From the NCBI GenBank assembly GCA_904066235.2, contig CAJFCV020000005.1:1798001-1862000 (forward strand): a DNA stretch of 64,000 nt, read 5' to 3'. Below are positions 51,954 through 62,762 of this stretch, piece by piece (the stretch's first letter is position 1; each line of letters begins with the position of its first letter). The position numbers and the translations under genes are program-made. Origin of the DNA: Bursaphelenchus xylophilus (Eukaryota > Nematoda > Chromadorea > Rhabditida > Aphelenchoididae). The notes beneath the pieces were generated by a model that made no database searches, was not told the DNA's origin, and saw only the letters and a list, made by a program, of their open reading frames with translations.

Positions 51954-53774
51954 ATGCTGCTTAGAGGTCTGCGGTCTTCGAGAAGGTTGCCGGAATTTCT
52001 GGGAAATCGGTTTTATCCTGCCACCGCGCAGAAATACACCAATGACAATGTGATGAAAGTGAAGCAGGCGCTGAATCTGGCATTAGACGAGGAATTGGCC
52101 AGAGATAAGGACGTGTTTATTCTGGGAGAGGAGGTTGGACATGCTGGAGGGGCTTATGGAGTAAGCCATCTAAATACGGGGATATTCTAAGTGCGACGCT
52201 CACAAAGATATGGCCAAAAGTATTTTTCTCTCTGAAAACTCGCCAAGTTTAACATACTCTCTCGGCCGAAATGTCGTTGAATCTCTCTGTTGCTCCAGCA
52301 AAGCGCGAGCTAACTTCCAGGAATTTATGTATGGCCTGTACCTGCAGGGTATGCGAAATTAATGGAAAATCTGAGCGTCGCACTTGATACACTTCCTTTG
52401 CAAAGCTGATATCTACTGCGCTCGTTCAAAACTTTTAAAATTCCAAACTTGTCGGCTTTTAGGTCACAGCAGGTTTGTGGGAAAAGTATGGGGATAAAAG
52501 AGTTGTGGACACTCCCATATCCGAAATGGGATTCAGCGGACTGGCGGTTGGAGCGGCTTTCAAGAAGCTCAGACCAATTGTGGATTTCATGACTTGGAAT
52601 TTTGCGATGCAAGCGGTGGATCAAGTTGTTAATAGCGCCGCAAAAACGCTGTATATGTCCGGCGGGACGGTAGGGATATTTCTCAGCGCATTAACCATAG
52701 CTTTAGATCCATTGTCCCATCGTTTTCCGAGGGCCAAACGGGCCTGCGCCAGGAGTGGCAGCCCAACATACCCAGGATTTCTCTTCGTGGTACGCTCAAA
52801 TTCCTGGCCTCAAAGTTGTCGCTCCATATAACGCGGAAGATGCCAGAGGACTTTTGAAAGCTGCCGTCAGAGATGATAATCCCGGTAGGAGCGGTTTAGG
52901 CATTTTAAAGGGGCTTTTGGCCTAAAAATCTCGTTTGTTTGAGCTATGAGTCCCGCTTATGTTGTAGTATGTATAAAGAATTTTTCTGAAAATTTCCCAA
53001 ATTTTATCCAACCTGAGCGTCGCGTAAAATCCTCCTCATCAGCCTCGTTTCAGTGGTGATTCTCGAAGACGAAGTGCTGTATGAGTTGGCTTTTCCCGTG
53101 TCCGACGCGGCTTTGCACAAGGATTTTACTGTGCCAATTGGGAAGGCGAAGATCGAAAGAGAAGGTGGTGATGTCACAATTGTCGCTCATTCCATGGGCC
53201 TACATCATGCTCTGCAAGGAGCTGAAGAGCTGGCGCTTATTGGGATCCAATGCGAGGTGGGGTCGACTAACTGGTATAAGACTGTCGGGAATATAATGTG
53301 GTTTTGTCGGAGCAAAAGTTCTCGCCTCGTCGCGGATCAACTCTCCAATCGCTAGCCGTCGCGAAGCGATGATGGGTGATTCCAAGACGCGATGAATCTA
53401 CATTATTTTTCCGACAGACTGATATGCATCTTGTCATAACCTTCACTCTTAAGGTCGTGAATCTCCGTTCTCTGCGGCCTTTCGACTTCGAAACTGTCGC
53501 GAAATCGGCGCTAAAAACCCGCAAAGTCGTCATAGTCGAAGTGGGCTGGCCATTCTGTGGGATTGGAGCGGAGATCAGCTCCCAAATCATGGAATCCGAC
53601 GTGTTCTATCACCTGGAGCATCCGGTGCGGCGAGTTACCGGCGTCGACGTCCCCACTCCGTACAACGAGACCTTGGAGCGCAAGGCGTTCCCCAGCGCTG
53701 CGACCGTGGTCAAGGTGGTGAAGAGGATTGTGGAGCAGGCCAAGCGGGAGAAACACGTCTGGCATGGATATTAG
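51954..53774 (+). CDS. PDHB: Pyruvate dehydrogenase E1 beta subunit, copy 1 (371 aa)
   Basis: Mitochondrial enzyme; with E1 alpha it uses thiamine diphosphate to decarboxylate pyruvate and acetylate the lipoyl group of E2. Exons: 51954-52160, 52463-52669, 52707-52884, 53054-53256, 53454-53774. The first four have the same lengths (207, 207, 178, 203) as in copy 2. The N terminus is basic and amphipathic ([17 protein letters not shown]), a likely targeting peptide. [20 protein letters not shown] holds the conserved active-site glutamate; [13 protein letters not shown] and [15 protein letters not shown] hold the conserved loop and histidine. The C-terminal domain ([36 protein letters not shown]) is complete, with about ten extra residues at the end. 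It lies 2 kb upstream of copy 2 on the same strand. The protein is intact and so probably functional, but more diverged from the family (GHAGGAYG for the usual FDGAYK-type motif). Introns 1 and 4 hold MITEs. Confidence 0.95.
52187..52397. mobile_element. Shortened family C MITE in PDHB copy 1 intron 1
   Basis: AAGTGCGACGCTCA start and TGAGCGTCGCACTTGATACA end, 211 of 302 intron bases. Confidence 0.75.
53280..53422. mobile_element. MITE family A in PDHB copy 1 intron 4
   Basis: ACTGTCGGGAATATAATGTG start and CATTATTTTTCCGACAGA end; most of the 197-base intron. Confidence 0.85.
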
Positions 53775-53856
53775 ACATTATAATTGATAGTAATTTTGTG
53801 TTTGCGGATAAAAATTAATTTAAAATGAGATACGGACTTTGTGGAACGACTAGTAT

Positions 53857-54006
53857 CAGTCTGTCGGGAAAATAATGAACACTCTTTCGCTGCGCCAAGC
53901 GCGTCGCTGAGATGAAAAGCAATTTGACTTTTTCACGACATAATTCAATTTCTCGGCGATGCGATTTTCGATGCGACAGAGTGCTCATTATTTTCCCGAC
54001 AGACTG
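53857..54006. mobile_element. MITE family A between the PDHB copies
   Basis: 150 bp with intact AGTCTGTCGGGAAAATAATG and CATTATTTTCCCGACAGACT ends. Confidence 0.9.
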
Positions 54007-54693
54007 AGTATAAATAATTATTGATGCATTAATGTCATCACGCTTGCAGATTTTCATCAAGCGCTCGGAAAATCATTCTTTCCAGTCCTTTCTCGCTACG
54101 TGCGAAACGCCGAATAAACCTCTAACCGGCGTTTGTTTTCCCATATTTCTCCACCCCGTTGATAAGGGCCGTACGAAAAACCGACGGCCCTTCACGTGCA
54201 ATCGCTGTTTATTTCCTCAATCGGCGATCAGAAAACATTCCGTTCCGGGGGGTTTTGTCGAAGGAAACAAAATTTCCCAATAAGGACAGGGAACTGGTGG
54301 AAGCGGAGCGGGTTAATTTTATTTTATCATTTTGATGATACTTTTTTTAAATCCTATAGGAAAGTCCCCCCAACGCTCAGATTTTCATGAAGCTCGGCAC
54401 AAGTTTAGATAAAAAAATTTTCCAAGACAGTTGAAGAGGTCAAGTCAGCAATTTTTGAAAACAAACATGTTTGTAGTAAACGAGCACCCGGAAAGGTCGA
54501 AAATCCGTTCAGACGAAACGACATAGTACAAAGTGTCGATTGAGTAGGTCGTGTTTATGGCTCATTCATTCGTCTGGAGTAGGATTGGCTTCAAAATAAA
54601 ACCCGGACCAACCCGGGGCCAAACTCCCCGGCATGGGCCTGAGGATTTTTGAAACTCCGGCCCGGCTAAAATTTCTTGTCGAATTTATTAAAA

Positions 54694-55125
54694 GTACTCC
54701 AAGTGCGACGCTCAGATTTTGATGAAACTTGGCACAAATTTAGAATAATTTTTTCTAAGATATATGCGAGAATCGTAGCTCGCGCTTTGCAGAAACAACC
54801 GAGATTTTTAGATCGAAAGTCGGCCAAAATTTAGGACTTTTGCCGAATTTCGGCACGAAAAGTTTCATGCCTATTTCTACCGTAAAGGATAATGTTTCTA
54901 CAAAAAATCAAGTTTTTCCGCACGAAACTGCCAAAGTTATGGCCAAAAAGTGTTTTTCTCACTGACCGTTCTCCGCGTTTAGCGTACTCTCTCGACGGCA
55001 AGATCGTTCAATATCTCGGCGGCGCTTGCAAAGCGCGAGCTAAAACTTTCAGGAATTGATATCTAGTCCATACCCGACGTGTGTGCAAAATTTAACGAAA
55101 ATCTGAGCGTCGCACTTGGGGTACT
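54694..55125. mobile_element. MITE family C, full copy
   Basis: 432 bp with GTACTCCAAGTGCGACGC and the inverted end. It may interrupt a GGCC-rich repeat: related CCCGG-rich pieces lie on both sides at about 54600-54670 and 55330-55410. Confidence 0.85.
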
Positions 55126-55747
55126 TCCCTTGTAAGTTTCGAAATTTTCATTATATAAAAAAACGCTCCAGCAAGGAATTGGATGCCAAGAAACCCTCGG
55201 TTCTTCTGGAGGAATATCAGACATTTTTTTTTAATTTCTTTAATATAATCTTGCAATATTTTCGAGTGATTTTTTTCCTCAAATCTTGGCCGTATTTTGA
55301 GGATTCACCGTAAACCGAATCGCCTTTAAAATCGGGCCGCTCCGCGCCGAGCCGGGCCTGAAAATCGTAGCCCGGGGCCCGGCCGGAAAACTTAGGAAAA
55401 CCTGGCCCTGAGACATACCAAGTCTCGACGGGAAAACAATAATAAAAGGTCATCGCCTGGCCGGGCTGTGGGGGGATAATGATTTTTTCCAGGACGAAAT
55501 AAAAACCTATTGATTAACAGGGAAAGTGCTCCAAGTGCAACGCTCAGATTTTGATGAATTTTAAGCGCGATTTTTAGCTCGCGCTTTGCAGAAACGACCG
55601 AGATTTTTAGTTCGAAAGTTGGCGAAAATATGATACTTTTTGCGAAATTTGCCATGAAAGCTTTCGTGCCTATTTCAACCTACAACTGGGATACTTTTTA
55701 TCAGAAATTTTGTTTGCATAACCATAAACAAATTCCATTTTTTTCAG

Positions 55748-55760
55748 CCACTATTTCAGC
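55748..55760 (+). promoter_or_regulatory. Acceptor sites just before PDHB copy 2 start
   Basis: TTTTTTTCAG ends at 55747 and CTATTTCAG at 55760, the latter four bases before ATG 55765. This spacing is typical of SL trans-splicing in nematodes. Confidence 0.55.
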
Positions 55761-55764
55761 CATC

Positions 55765-58700
55765 ATGTCACTCAGATTGCTCGGAAATTTGGCCAAGGCT
55801 CCGTTGACGATTTCCCGAGGCTACGCTGAGGCGCAAATTAAGGCCCCTGCTGCGGGCACTGTTTTAAAAGTCCGAGAGGCGCTTCACAACGCGTTGGACG
55901 AGGAGTTGGCCCGAGATGAGAATGTGATCATCATTGGCGAAGAAGTGGCTCAATTCGACGGACCTTACAGGGTATGTGGAGTATTAGCACGTTCACAAAA
56001 GTTCCTGGACATTTTTTCGCAGTCGCACTGTGAATCCGGAACTTTTGTCGCAAACGCACAGTGCAGAAAAGTTTCGCCAAAAAGGAGTCTTCTCACTTTC
56101 GAAAAGCCCTAGTAATGCGACTTGTGCATAGTTAACTCTTCGTTTTAGGTGACAAAAGGTCTGTGGAAGAAGTACGGAGACAAACGAGTCATCGACACAC
56201 CAATCGCCGAAATCGGATTCACCGGAATCGCGGTTGGAGCGGCGTTTCATGGGATCAGGCCGGTGGTCGATTACATGACCTGGAATTTCGCCCTGCAATC
56301 CATCGATCATATCATCAACAGCGCCGCCAAGGCGTTCTACATGTCGGCGGGCAGGGTTCGTTTGTTTTCTTGTTGTTTTCTTTCCTACGGCAAGGATTTT
56401 TACATTGAAGATGACTGTTAGTATTTTCATAAAGTCCATGGACGCTTCGGAAGTCTGTCGGGAAAATAACGTGGATTTGTCGCGGCTTGGAATCACATAT
56501 TATTGTTTTGCGACGGCTAGGTGCGGCTGGGGTTTGACGCGTGACTGCGACAAATCCACATTATTTTCCCGACAGACTAGTAATATTTTCATAAAGTGCA
56601 TGGAAATTTGTCCTCTTTCGCACAGTGCATTTTGAACTTTTTCCCACGCTTGTCGCCAGCGCACTGTGCATTTTTCTTTTTCGCACGGTGCAAAACACAA
56701 AAAAGCCGCTCGCACAGTGCATTTTTTCTATTTTCGCACAGTGCAAACCCCAAAAAACTCCGTTTGCACAGTGCATTTTGAACTTTTTCCCACGCTTGTC
56801 GCTGACGCACAGTGCATTTTTTTCTCTTTTCGCACAGTGCAAACCTCAAAAAAACCGTTTGCACAGTGCATTTTGAACTTTTTCCCACGCTTGTCGCCAA
56901 CACACAGTGCATTTTTTCTCTTTTCGCACGGTGCAAACCCCAAAAAATGTCATTCGCACAGTGCATTTTGAACTTTTTCCCAGGCTTGTCGCTAACGCAC
57001 AGTGCATTTTTTCTCTTTTCGCACAGTGCAAAACACAAAAAAGCCGTTCGCACAGTGCATTTTTCTTTTTCGCACAGTGCAAACCTCAAAAAAAAACCGT
57101 TCGCACTGTGCATTTTGAACTTTTTCCCACGCTTGTCGCCAACACACAGTGCATTTTTTCTCTTTTCGCACAGTGCAAACCTCAAAAAAACCGTTCGCAC
57201 TGTGCATTTTTCTTTTTCGCACGGTGCAAACCACAGAAAAAGCCTTTCGCACAGTGCATTTTGAACTTTTTCCCACGCTTGTCGCTAACGCACAGTGCAT
57301 TTTTTCTTCAAAAAATCGCGGCGATATTTCGATGCACAGTGCAAAACCAAAAAAAAATTAAACGCACAGTGCAAAATGGGGATTGTTTGTGCATGGTGCG
57401 GAACGCGACAAATGTCTATGCACTCTGTAAAAAATATGGACTAAAAACAATTTTTCTGAACTTTTTAGATCAGTCGCTTCCTTGTTTACCAACTTTTTTG
57501 GCTCCTCCGATCAAAAGGGCATGAAAAATTGGTTGCGAAAGAACTTTTTTTGATATCATCGAGACTGATTGGGCGATTCACAGATCACAAAAATTAACTT
57601 CTGATTTTTTCTGCAAGATTTAAAAAAATTTAGCATGCATATCAATCTGTCGGGAAAATAATGTGGATTTGTCGCGCCTTGGAATCGTGTATCATCGGTT
57701 TGCGATGGCTAGTTGCGGCTCGAAATTTGATGCAACTGTGACAAGGCGAGACATTTTACTGCGACAAATCCACATTATTTTCCCGACAGACTGATATGCA
57801 TGCTAAAATTTTTAATCTTGCAGAAAAGTCTGAAGTTAAATTTTGTGATCTGTGAATCGCCCAATAATTCTCGATGATATCAAAAAAGTTCTTTCGCAAC
57901 GAATTTTAATATTTTCCCGACAGAATAGTAGCGCAAAACAGGCTCAAATTCAAAATGCATAACCTTGAATTTGAATCCCTTTCAGTGTAATGTCCCAATC
58001 GTCTTCCGCGGCCCCAACGGCTGGGCGACCGGCGTCGCCGCGCAGCACAGTCAAGACTTCTCGGCCTGGTACGCGCACTGTCCCGGCCTCAAAGTCGTGG
58101 CGCCCTACAACTGCGAGGATGCCAGAGGGCTGTTGAAGGCCGCGATTCGTGATGATAACCCAGGTAGGAGGGCGCTGTGTTTTAACACGACTTTTTAGTC
58201 GTGGTCCTGGAGGACGAGATGCTCTACGGCTACAGTTTCCCGGTGTCGGACGAAGCGCAGGATAAGGACTTCACGATTCCGATCGGAAAGGCAAAGATTG
58301 AAAGAGAGGGTGGCGACATTACGCTCGTCGCTCACTCCATGGCCGTTCATTTTGCTCTGAAGGGCGCTGAAGAGCTGGCCCAAAGCGGAATCAACTGTGA
58401 GGTAAGGATCGAGCCTGATAGGTACAGTGGAGGACCTGATCCAGTGGCAAAAAACATACCATTTTGTATCCGGGAGGTATCAAAAAATGTGGCAAAATAC
58501 CTCCCTTTCCAAGTGAAAAAACTCCGTTTCAAAAAGCGCTCTTCAAAACGGAGTTTTTTCACTTCGAGAGGGAGGTATTTTGCCACATTTTTTGAAACAC
58601 CCCGGATGCAAAATGGTACGTTTTTTGCCACTGGACCAACTCCGCCATTTAACTATACTACACGTATATTAAAGGTGATTAATCTCCGCTCTCTGCGCCC

Positions 58701-58965
58701 TCTCGACTTCGACACCATCAAAGCGTCGGTGTTGAAGACGCACAGGTTGGTCACCGTCGAGTGTGGCTGGCCCTTCTGCGGGATTGGCGCCGAAATCAGC
58801 GCCCAGTTCATGGAATCCGACGCCTTCGACCAGCTGGACGCCCCAGTGAGCCGAATCACCGGCGTCGACATCCCCATGCCGTATGCGTTGAACTTGGAGA
58901 CCGCCTCCTTGCCCACCAAGGACCACGTGGTCAAGAAGGTGAAGCAGATCCTCGGAGCCCCGTAG
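55765..58965 (+). CDS. PDHB: Pyruvate dehydrogenase E1 beta subunit, copy 2 (361 aa)
   Basis: Same enzyme as copy 1. Exons: 55765-55971, 56149-56355, 57986-58163, 58199-58401, 58675-58965 (TAG), all in phase. Targeting peptide [20 protein letters not shown]. Conserved blocks: [19 protein letters not shown] with the active-site glutamate, [23 protein letters not shown] (usually YMSGG), [20 protein letters not shown] with the conserved histidine, [11 protein letters not shown], and [12 protein letters not shown] near the end. Its length is normal for mitochondrial PDHB and it looks closer to the family norm than copy 1, so it is the likelier housekeeping gene. Intron 3 (1630 bases) holds MITEs and the GCACAGTGC array; intron 4 holds a family B MITE; the intron between exons 3 and 4 is only 35 bases. 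The N terminus was chosen at the ATG right after the acceptor; in-frame codons extend upstream without a better start. Confidence 0.97.
56452..56579. mobile_element. MITE family A in PDHB copy 2 intron 3
   Basis: AGTCTGTCGGGAAAATAACG start and CACATTATTTTCCCGACAGA end. Confidence 0.9.
56580..57400. repeat. GCACAGTGC tandem array in PDHB copy 2 intron
   Basis: More than 25 GCAC(A/T/G)GTGC motifs. The longer phrase CACAGTGCATTTTGAACTTT with CCCACGCTTGTCGC begins at 56621, 56767, 56862, 56957, 57104 and 57250, so units are about 95 or 146 bp. Both strands stay open for over 200 codons because the unit lacks stops; I do not regard these frames as genes. The same unit reappears at 63850-64000. 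Confidence 0.9.
57532..57905. mobile_element. Nested palindrome: family A MITE inside longer inverted repeat
   Basis: A family A copy (57643-57794) is flanked by arms of about 110 bases that mirror each other (TTTTTGATATCATCGAGA, GGGCGATTCACAGATCACAA, TAGCATGCATAT on the left; complements on the right). A lone family A end (ATTTTCCCGACAGAAT) follows at about 57912-57930. Confidence 0.85.
58164..58198 (+). other. 35-nt intron of PDHB copy 2
   Basis: GTAGGAGGGC...CTTTTTAG, phase 1. Removing it joins RDDNP to VVLEDEML exactly as expected for the family; the same intron in copy 1 is 169 bases (52885-53053). Confidence 0.85.
58425..58648. mobile_element. MITE family B in PDHB copy 2 intron 4
   Basis: CAGTGGAGGACCTGATCC start after TA; right end TTGCCACTGGACCAACTCCG, worn. 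It leaves the long frame across exon 4 and intron open, but exon-intron phase and the paralog place it in the intron. Confidence 0.85.
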
Positions 58966-59014
58966 ATTGTCAAGGAATAGATTGCCAGTAGATTGTCAAG
59001 TATACTAGTATTTT

Positions 59015-59020
59015 AATAAA
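59015..59020 (+). terminator. Polyadenylation signal AATAAA (PDHB copy 2)
   Basis: AATAAA 50 bases after the stop. It sits in TAGTATTTTAATAAAGTG, which resembles the leader phrase of the GCACAGTGC array. Confidence 0.6.
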
Positions 59021-59403
59021 GTGTATAGACATTCTGTGCACAAAAGCACATCATTTTGCACGGTGCAATTCTTCTTTTTTTTATTTTTGCATTGTGCATA
59101 GGAAATGTCGCCGCGACACAAGTTTTTTCAACAACAAATCCTTCAATAAAACTGATATTACTTTAGGTCACCATCTGATGTCTAAATCAGAGATAGATCC
59201 TCCGCAGCACCTTACTTTTTTGCTAAATAACATTCATATCCTTCCTAGCGTTATCTCTGTTCCATCTATATGCGATATAAAAGATACTGCATCAGCAAAA
59301 AACTTGTAAAAAAACAAAAAATTCGCCAAAACTTGGTTAGCATGTAAGTTTTATTATAATCTGTGTGTACAAAAAAACATTTCATAAAAATTAATTTAAT
59401 GGC

Positions 59404-61642
59404 TTAACCGTATTCTGATCGTTGGAAGAACTGGAATGGGATGGGCAACTTCATTTCACTGCACGCATCGACGACGTGGGCGTTTTGGTAAGGGGGGACC
59501 AAGGTGATCCCTGGTGGAATCCGAATAATCCAGGGATCGGAAGGCTGAAAATAAAAGTTCATTGCAATCCGAAATAAGTATTCTACTTCCTATTCCATCT
59601 TAATATCCACACACTTCTATAAAAACCCCATGAAAAATCGCTTTTTTCACATCCATGCCTACTATAATATCCAAAGTCTCCTAAAACACTAAAAAAAAAT
59701 CATATCAAATCAACTTACAATTCAGAGCTCTTGATGGGTAGACAATTCGGTCCTCCACAACTTTTTCCAGGACCTTGTTGATCAACTCGGGGTTGGTTTT
59801 CTTCAGTGCCATCCAGTCCGAAGATGCAACAATCTCTTCGTAATTTGTGATCAAGAAGTGACGGCACTCCTGAAAAAAACAGAGGTCATTTACACGCTAT
59901 AACAACCAATTTCAGCTAAAGTACCTCAAAAAATAACCGAAAAATCAAAAAAAATTAAAACTTTTGTCTAAAATAATATCCAAAACCTTCAAAAACCCGT
60001 TGAATTACCTCCAAAGCCCCTCCACCTACCGCAATAAGCCTCGAACATTCGTGGACATCGGCCAAATCCAGGTATTCCGTGAAATTCTTCGCCGTAATCC
60101 TGGTTGATAAAATTTTTTCGGCCTCTTCCTTCAACCCAGGGACATCATACTTCTGTGACAGGACCAAAATGTCTACCGTGTGCTTCTCGAATGCTCCTTG
60201 ATCAACGACGCCACAGTACAGATAGTCGAGCATCGTTGCGATAGCAGCTGGAGTCGAATCTGGGATGGTTAATATGCCTTCAGTGGATTCTTTCATGTTT
60301 ATTGAGAACATTGATCGAAAAACGGAGCTGGCTTGGGCTAGGACTGCTTTGTGTGCTTGGAAGGACTTACTTCCCACCTGAAAATGAAGAATTTAATTAA
60401 TAAACCAGCAAAAAATTAAATTTTCAGCCAAATTTCGACAAGTGTAATATCCAAAAACCCTCAAAATAGTCTCTAAAATCTCTTCAGACCACAACTACAC
60501 CTCTACTTACCTGAATTTCGAGATCAGTTAGTATACTTTCATCATACATTCGCCTCAACGTCTCCTTTAACCTTGCACTGGTTTTGTCCGTGAATTCCCA
60601 CGGCGGTCGTTCCTCATCCGACTTGCAGATGCCCATTGGAAGGTACTCCACTTCACAACACACATACAAACTCCCATCCAGCTTTAGACATTGCAATAAA
60701 CGATCCCTTTCCACTTGAAATTTCCCTCGACCTTGTTGATGGGTAAAATCTTTACAATCTCGGCAAACATTCGACGGCCTGTCGGTGTGATCGACCACGT
60801 AGATTTGGAAGTCGGCGGTGAGGGCTTCTCCGTCCTGTAAACAACAATTTTACCTTATTTTGGTGTGAAATTATATTATACTAGAGAAGATCCAAAAAGC
60901 TCGCCAAAAGATGCGAACATGACCCCAGAATCAAACAAAAATCATTTCAAAACTTTACGAACATCCCACAGACTCACCGCTAACCCAACTTGTCGAAGAA
61001 AGAACGAAACGAATCCAACATCTTCCTCTCGTTTCCCATTCGGATAAATGTGTAGCTCCCAAACAACATTTGACGCCAAAGGTGAAGAAAACGTCTCGCT
61101 GACCATAGACTTGTTATTTCTGTACAGACGAGTCAGTCGCTCAAACTGAAAACATAAATCTTTGACATGAATTATATTGTTATATTGTACATGGGAGGTG
61201 AAATGGATTTGCTAATTTCTGACAAAACGATAGCCCTATCGTAAAACTTTTAACTTTTTTCGCAAGAATAATTTATGGAGCAGCTCAGAATACCAATTTA
61301 GAGATCATTTAGGGCAAAATTCCTATTTAAAATACCTAAACTGTCTTGTACATCCAGCAGCTGAGAAAACGCTAAATCTTTCATCTTAAAACCCATAAAC
61401 AAGCTTTAAAAACATCCAAAAGCCTTTCAACACATTTCCAAAGACATCTACGACCTAAAAACAAATAAAGAAATATCCAAAACACACACCTGATCAATTT
61501 TCCATTGTAATTTAGAGGTTACTGCAGTTACTCGACTGTTCTGGCTGGAAATCGTCTCCATCATGTTTGACGAACTGCTGGAGTAGCTGACGTTAAAGCT
61601 GTCTGAAGGGTGTGCGGATTCTAAGCTCTCGTTGGCACTCAT
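59404..61642 (-). CDS. MATH-BTB domain protein (SPOP/MEL-26 type)
   Basis: Members act as substrate adaptors of cullin-3 ubiquitin ligases: MATH binds the substrate, BTB binds cullin. Coding exons from the start: 61642-61490, 61145-60978, 60834-60511, 60377-60009, 59869-59719, then 59544-59404 or 59510-59404 (TAA). The first five give 388 residues: a Ser-rich leader (1-40), MATH (about 44-190; SKLQWKIDQFERLTRLY, VVWELHIYPNGKREEDVGF, VCCEVEYLP), and BTB (about 198-330; LTDLEIQ, FQAHKAVLAQASSVFRSMFS, IPDSTPAAIATMLDYLYCG), followed by a helical BACK-like end. The fifth exon ends in phase 1. The TTTTCAG acceptor at 59545 would then shift the frame and stop at 59456, whereas an acceptor at 59511 restores a good 35-residue tail. 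The last junction is therefore unsettled. The start ATG follows TTTCAG by six bases, as at spliced-leader sites. Confidence 0.88.
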
Positions 61643-61648
61643 TCTGCG

Positions 61649-62762
61649 CTGAAACAAAAACATTTTATATTAAACATGAGGATCGCGGGAAACGTGGAAT
61701 TTTCCATGGATTTCAAAGTGTTTTTGGGAAGATTAAGCCCTCGAGGGAAGCGAAAAGTCTGAAATCAATAAAACAAAAAATCCCATGCTTTGAAGACACA
61801 TTTTGGAGAAAATTTATATTGCACATGACACAAAAAATAAAATTTGAAGAAACTCGCCCAATTTCTAGCTATTCTAATAAAACAAATAAAAAATAAATAG
61901 AAGAACCCACCCTGCTCATCATAGTTTAGATTTCTCGCCAATGTTTCTTCAGTTTCCACCGGATTACCGAGCAAAACAACTGCGCATCGACCGAACCTAA
62001 AACAACTTCAGCATGAGTTCGGATTGTTCAATGGTAATGTAAAAAGTCGGGATCCGTCACGCGCCCTCAAGAAAAAAACGTATCTAGACCCTCGGAAGAG
62101 TGCAAAAGGCAATTTCTTTTATTCCAGACATGTGTGAACGAAATGCCAAAAGTTTATCGGTTTTTTGACACTTCGTTCAAATCGTATCTTATGCAGCCAA
62201 TTAGCGGTAATTGTGTACAAAATGCGGCTAGATGACAGGAGAAGACTGCCTTTGGTTCAGAAAATGCGAAATCACCGAAAATTGCCATGCAAAAACTTAT
62301 TTTTTACCAGGATTTTCATCAGCGTCTACTATAATATAAGATAATGTGACTTTTGGTCTAAATTGTCTGGTCGCCTGATTCTGTCCGTGCTAAACCGATT
62401 ATCCGTTGTTATTCAAGTTATATTTCCTGCAAAGGTTAGTCGGTTTCTATGACAATGACTACAATATTATATTGCACATAGGGGCGAAGATTAGGTCATA
62501 ATGTTAGAATTACTAAGGCCCGGATAATCTGTAATGCCTCAAATCGTAGCTAACGAAGAGCTTTGTAGAATACGAGAAACTTCCTTAGCTCTCCCAGACA
62601 TTTTCGTAGAGAAAAAATGGGAATCTTATATTATACTTGAGACATCCGCAATATTCTTGTCAAAAAATCGCCAATTAAACTAAAATCGAATAATGCATGA
62701 TACATTTTATTACATAATGGGTATTTTGAGGTATTTAGACGCAATTTTTCTATTCAGTGCCA
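61649..62762. other. Spacer between the two minus-strand genes
   Basis: No coding exon seen. TATATTGCACAT or TATAATATAA-type words recur (about 61815, 62330, 62468, 62630). The upstream part may contain untranslated exons of the BTB gene. Confidence 0.35.

Noticed and set aside
52640..52831. Apparent frameshift or truncation in PDHB copy 1
   Set aside because: A 37-nt intron at 52670-52706 (donor after ACG, acceptor CTTTAG) restores the conserved frame and matches the copy 2 junction.
56589..57524. 203- and 205-codon frames on opposite strands
   Set aside because: Both are readings of the GCACAGTGC tandem array inside a PDHB intron.
58402..58674. Continuous frame joining PDHB copy 2 exons 4 and 5
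   Set aside because: The intervening sequence is a family B MITE that happens to stay open; the paralog and protein family show an intron here.
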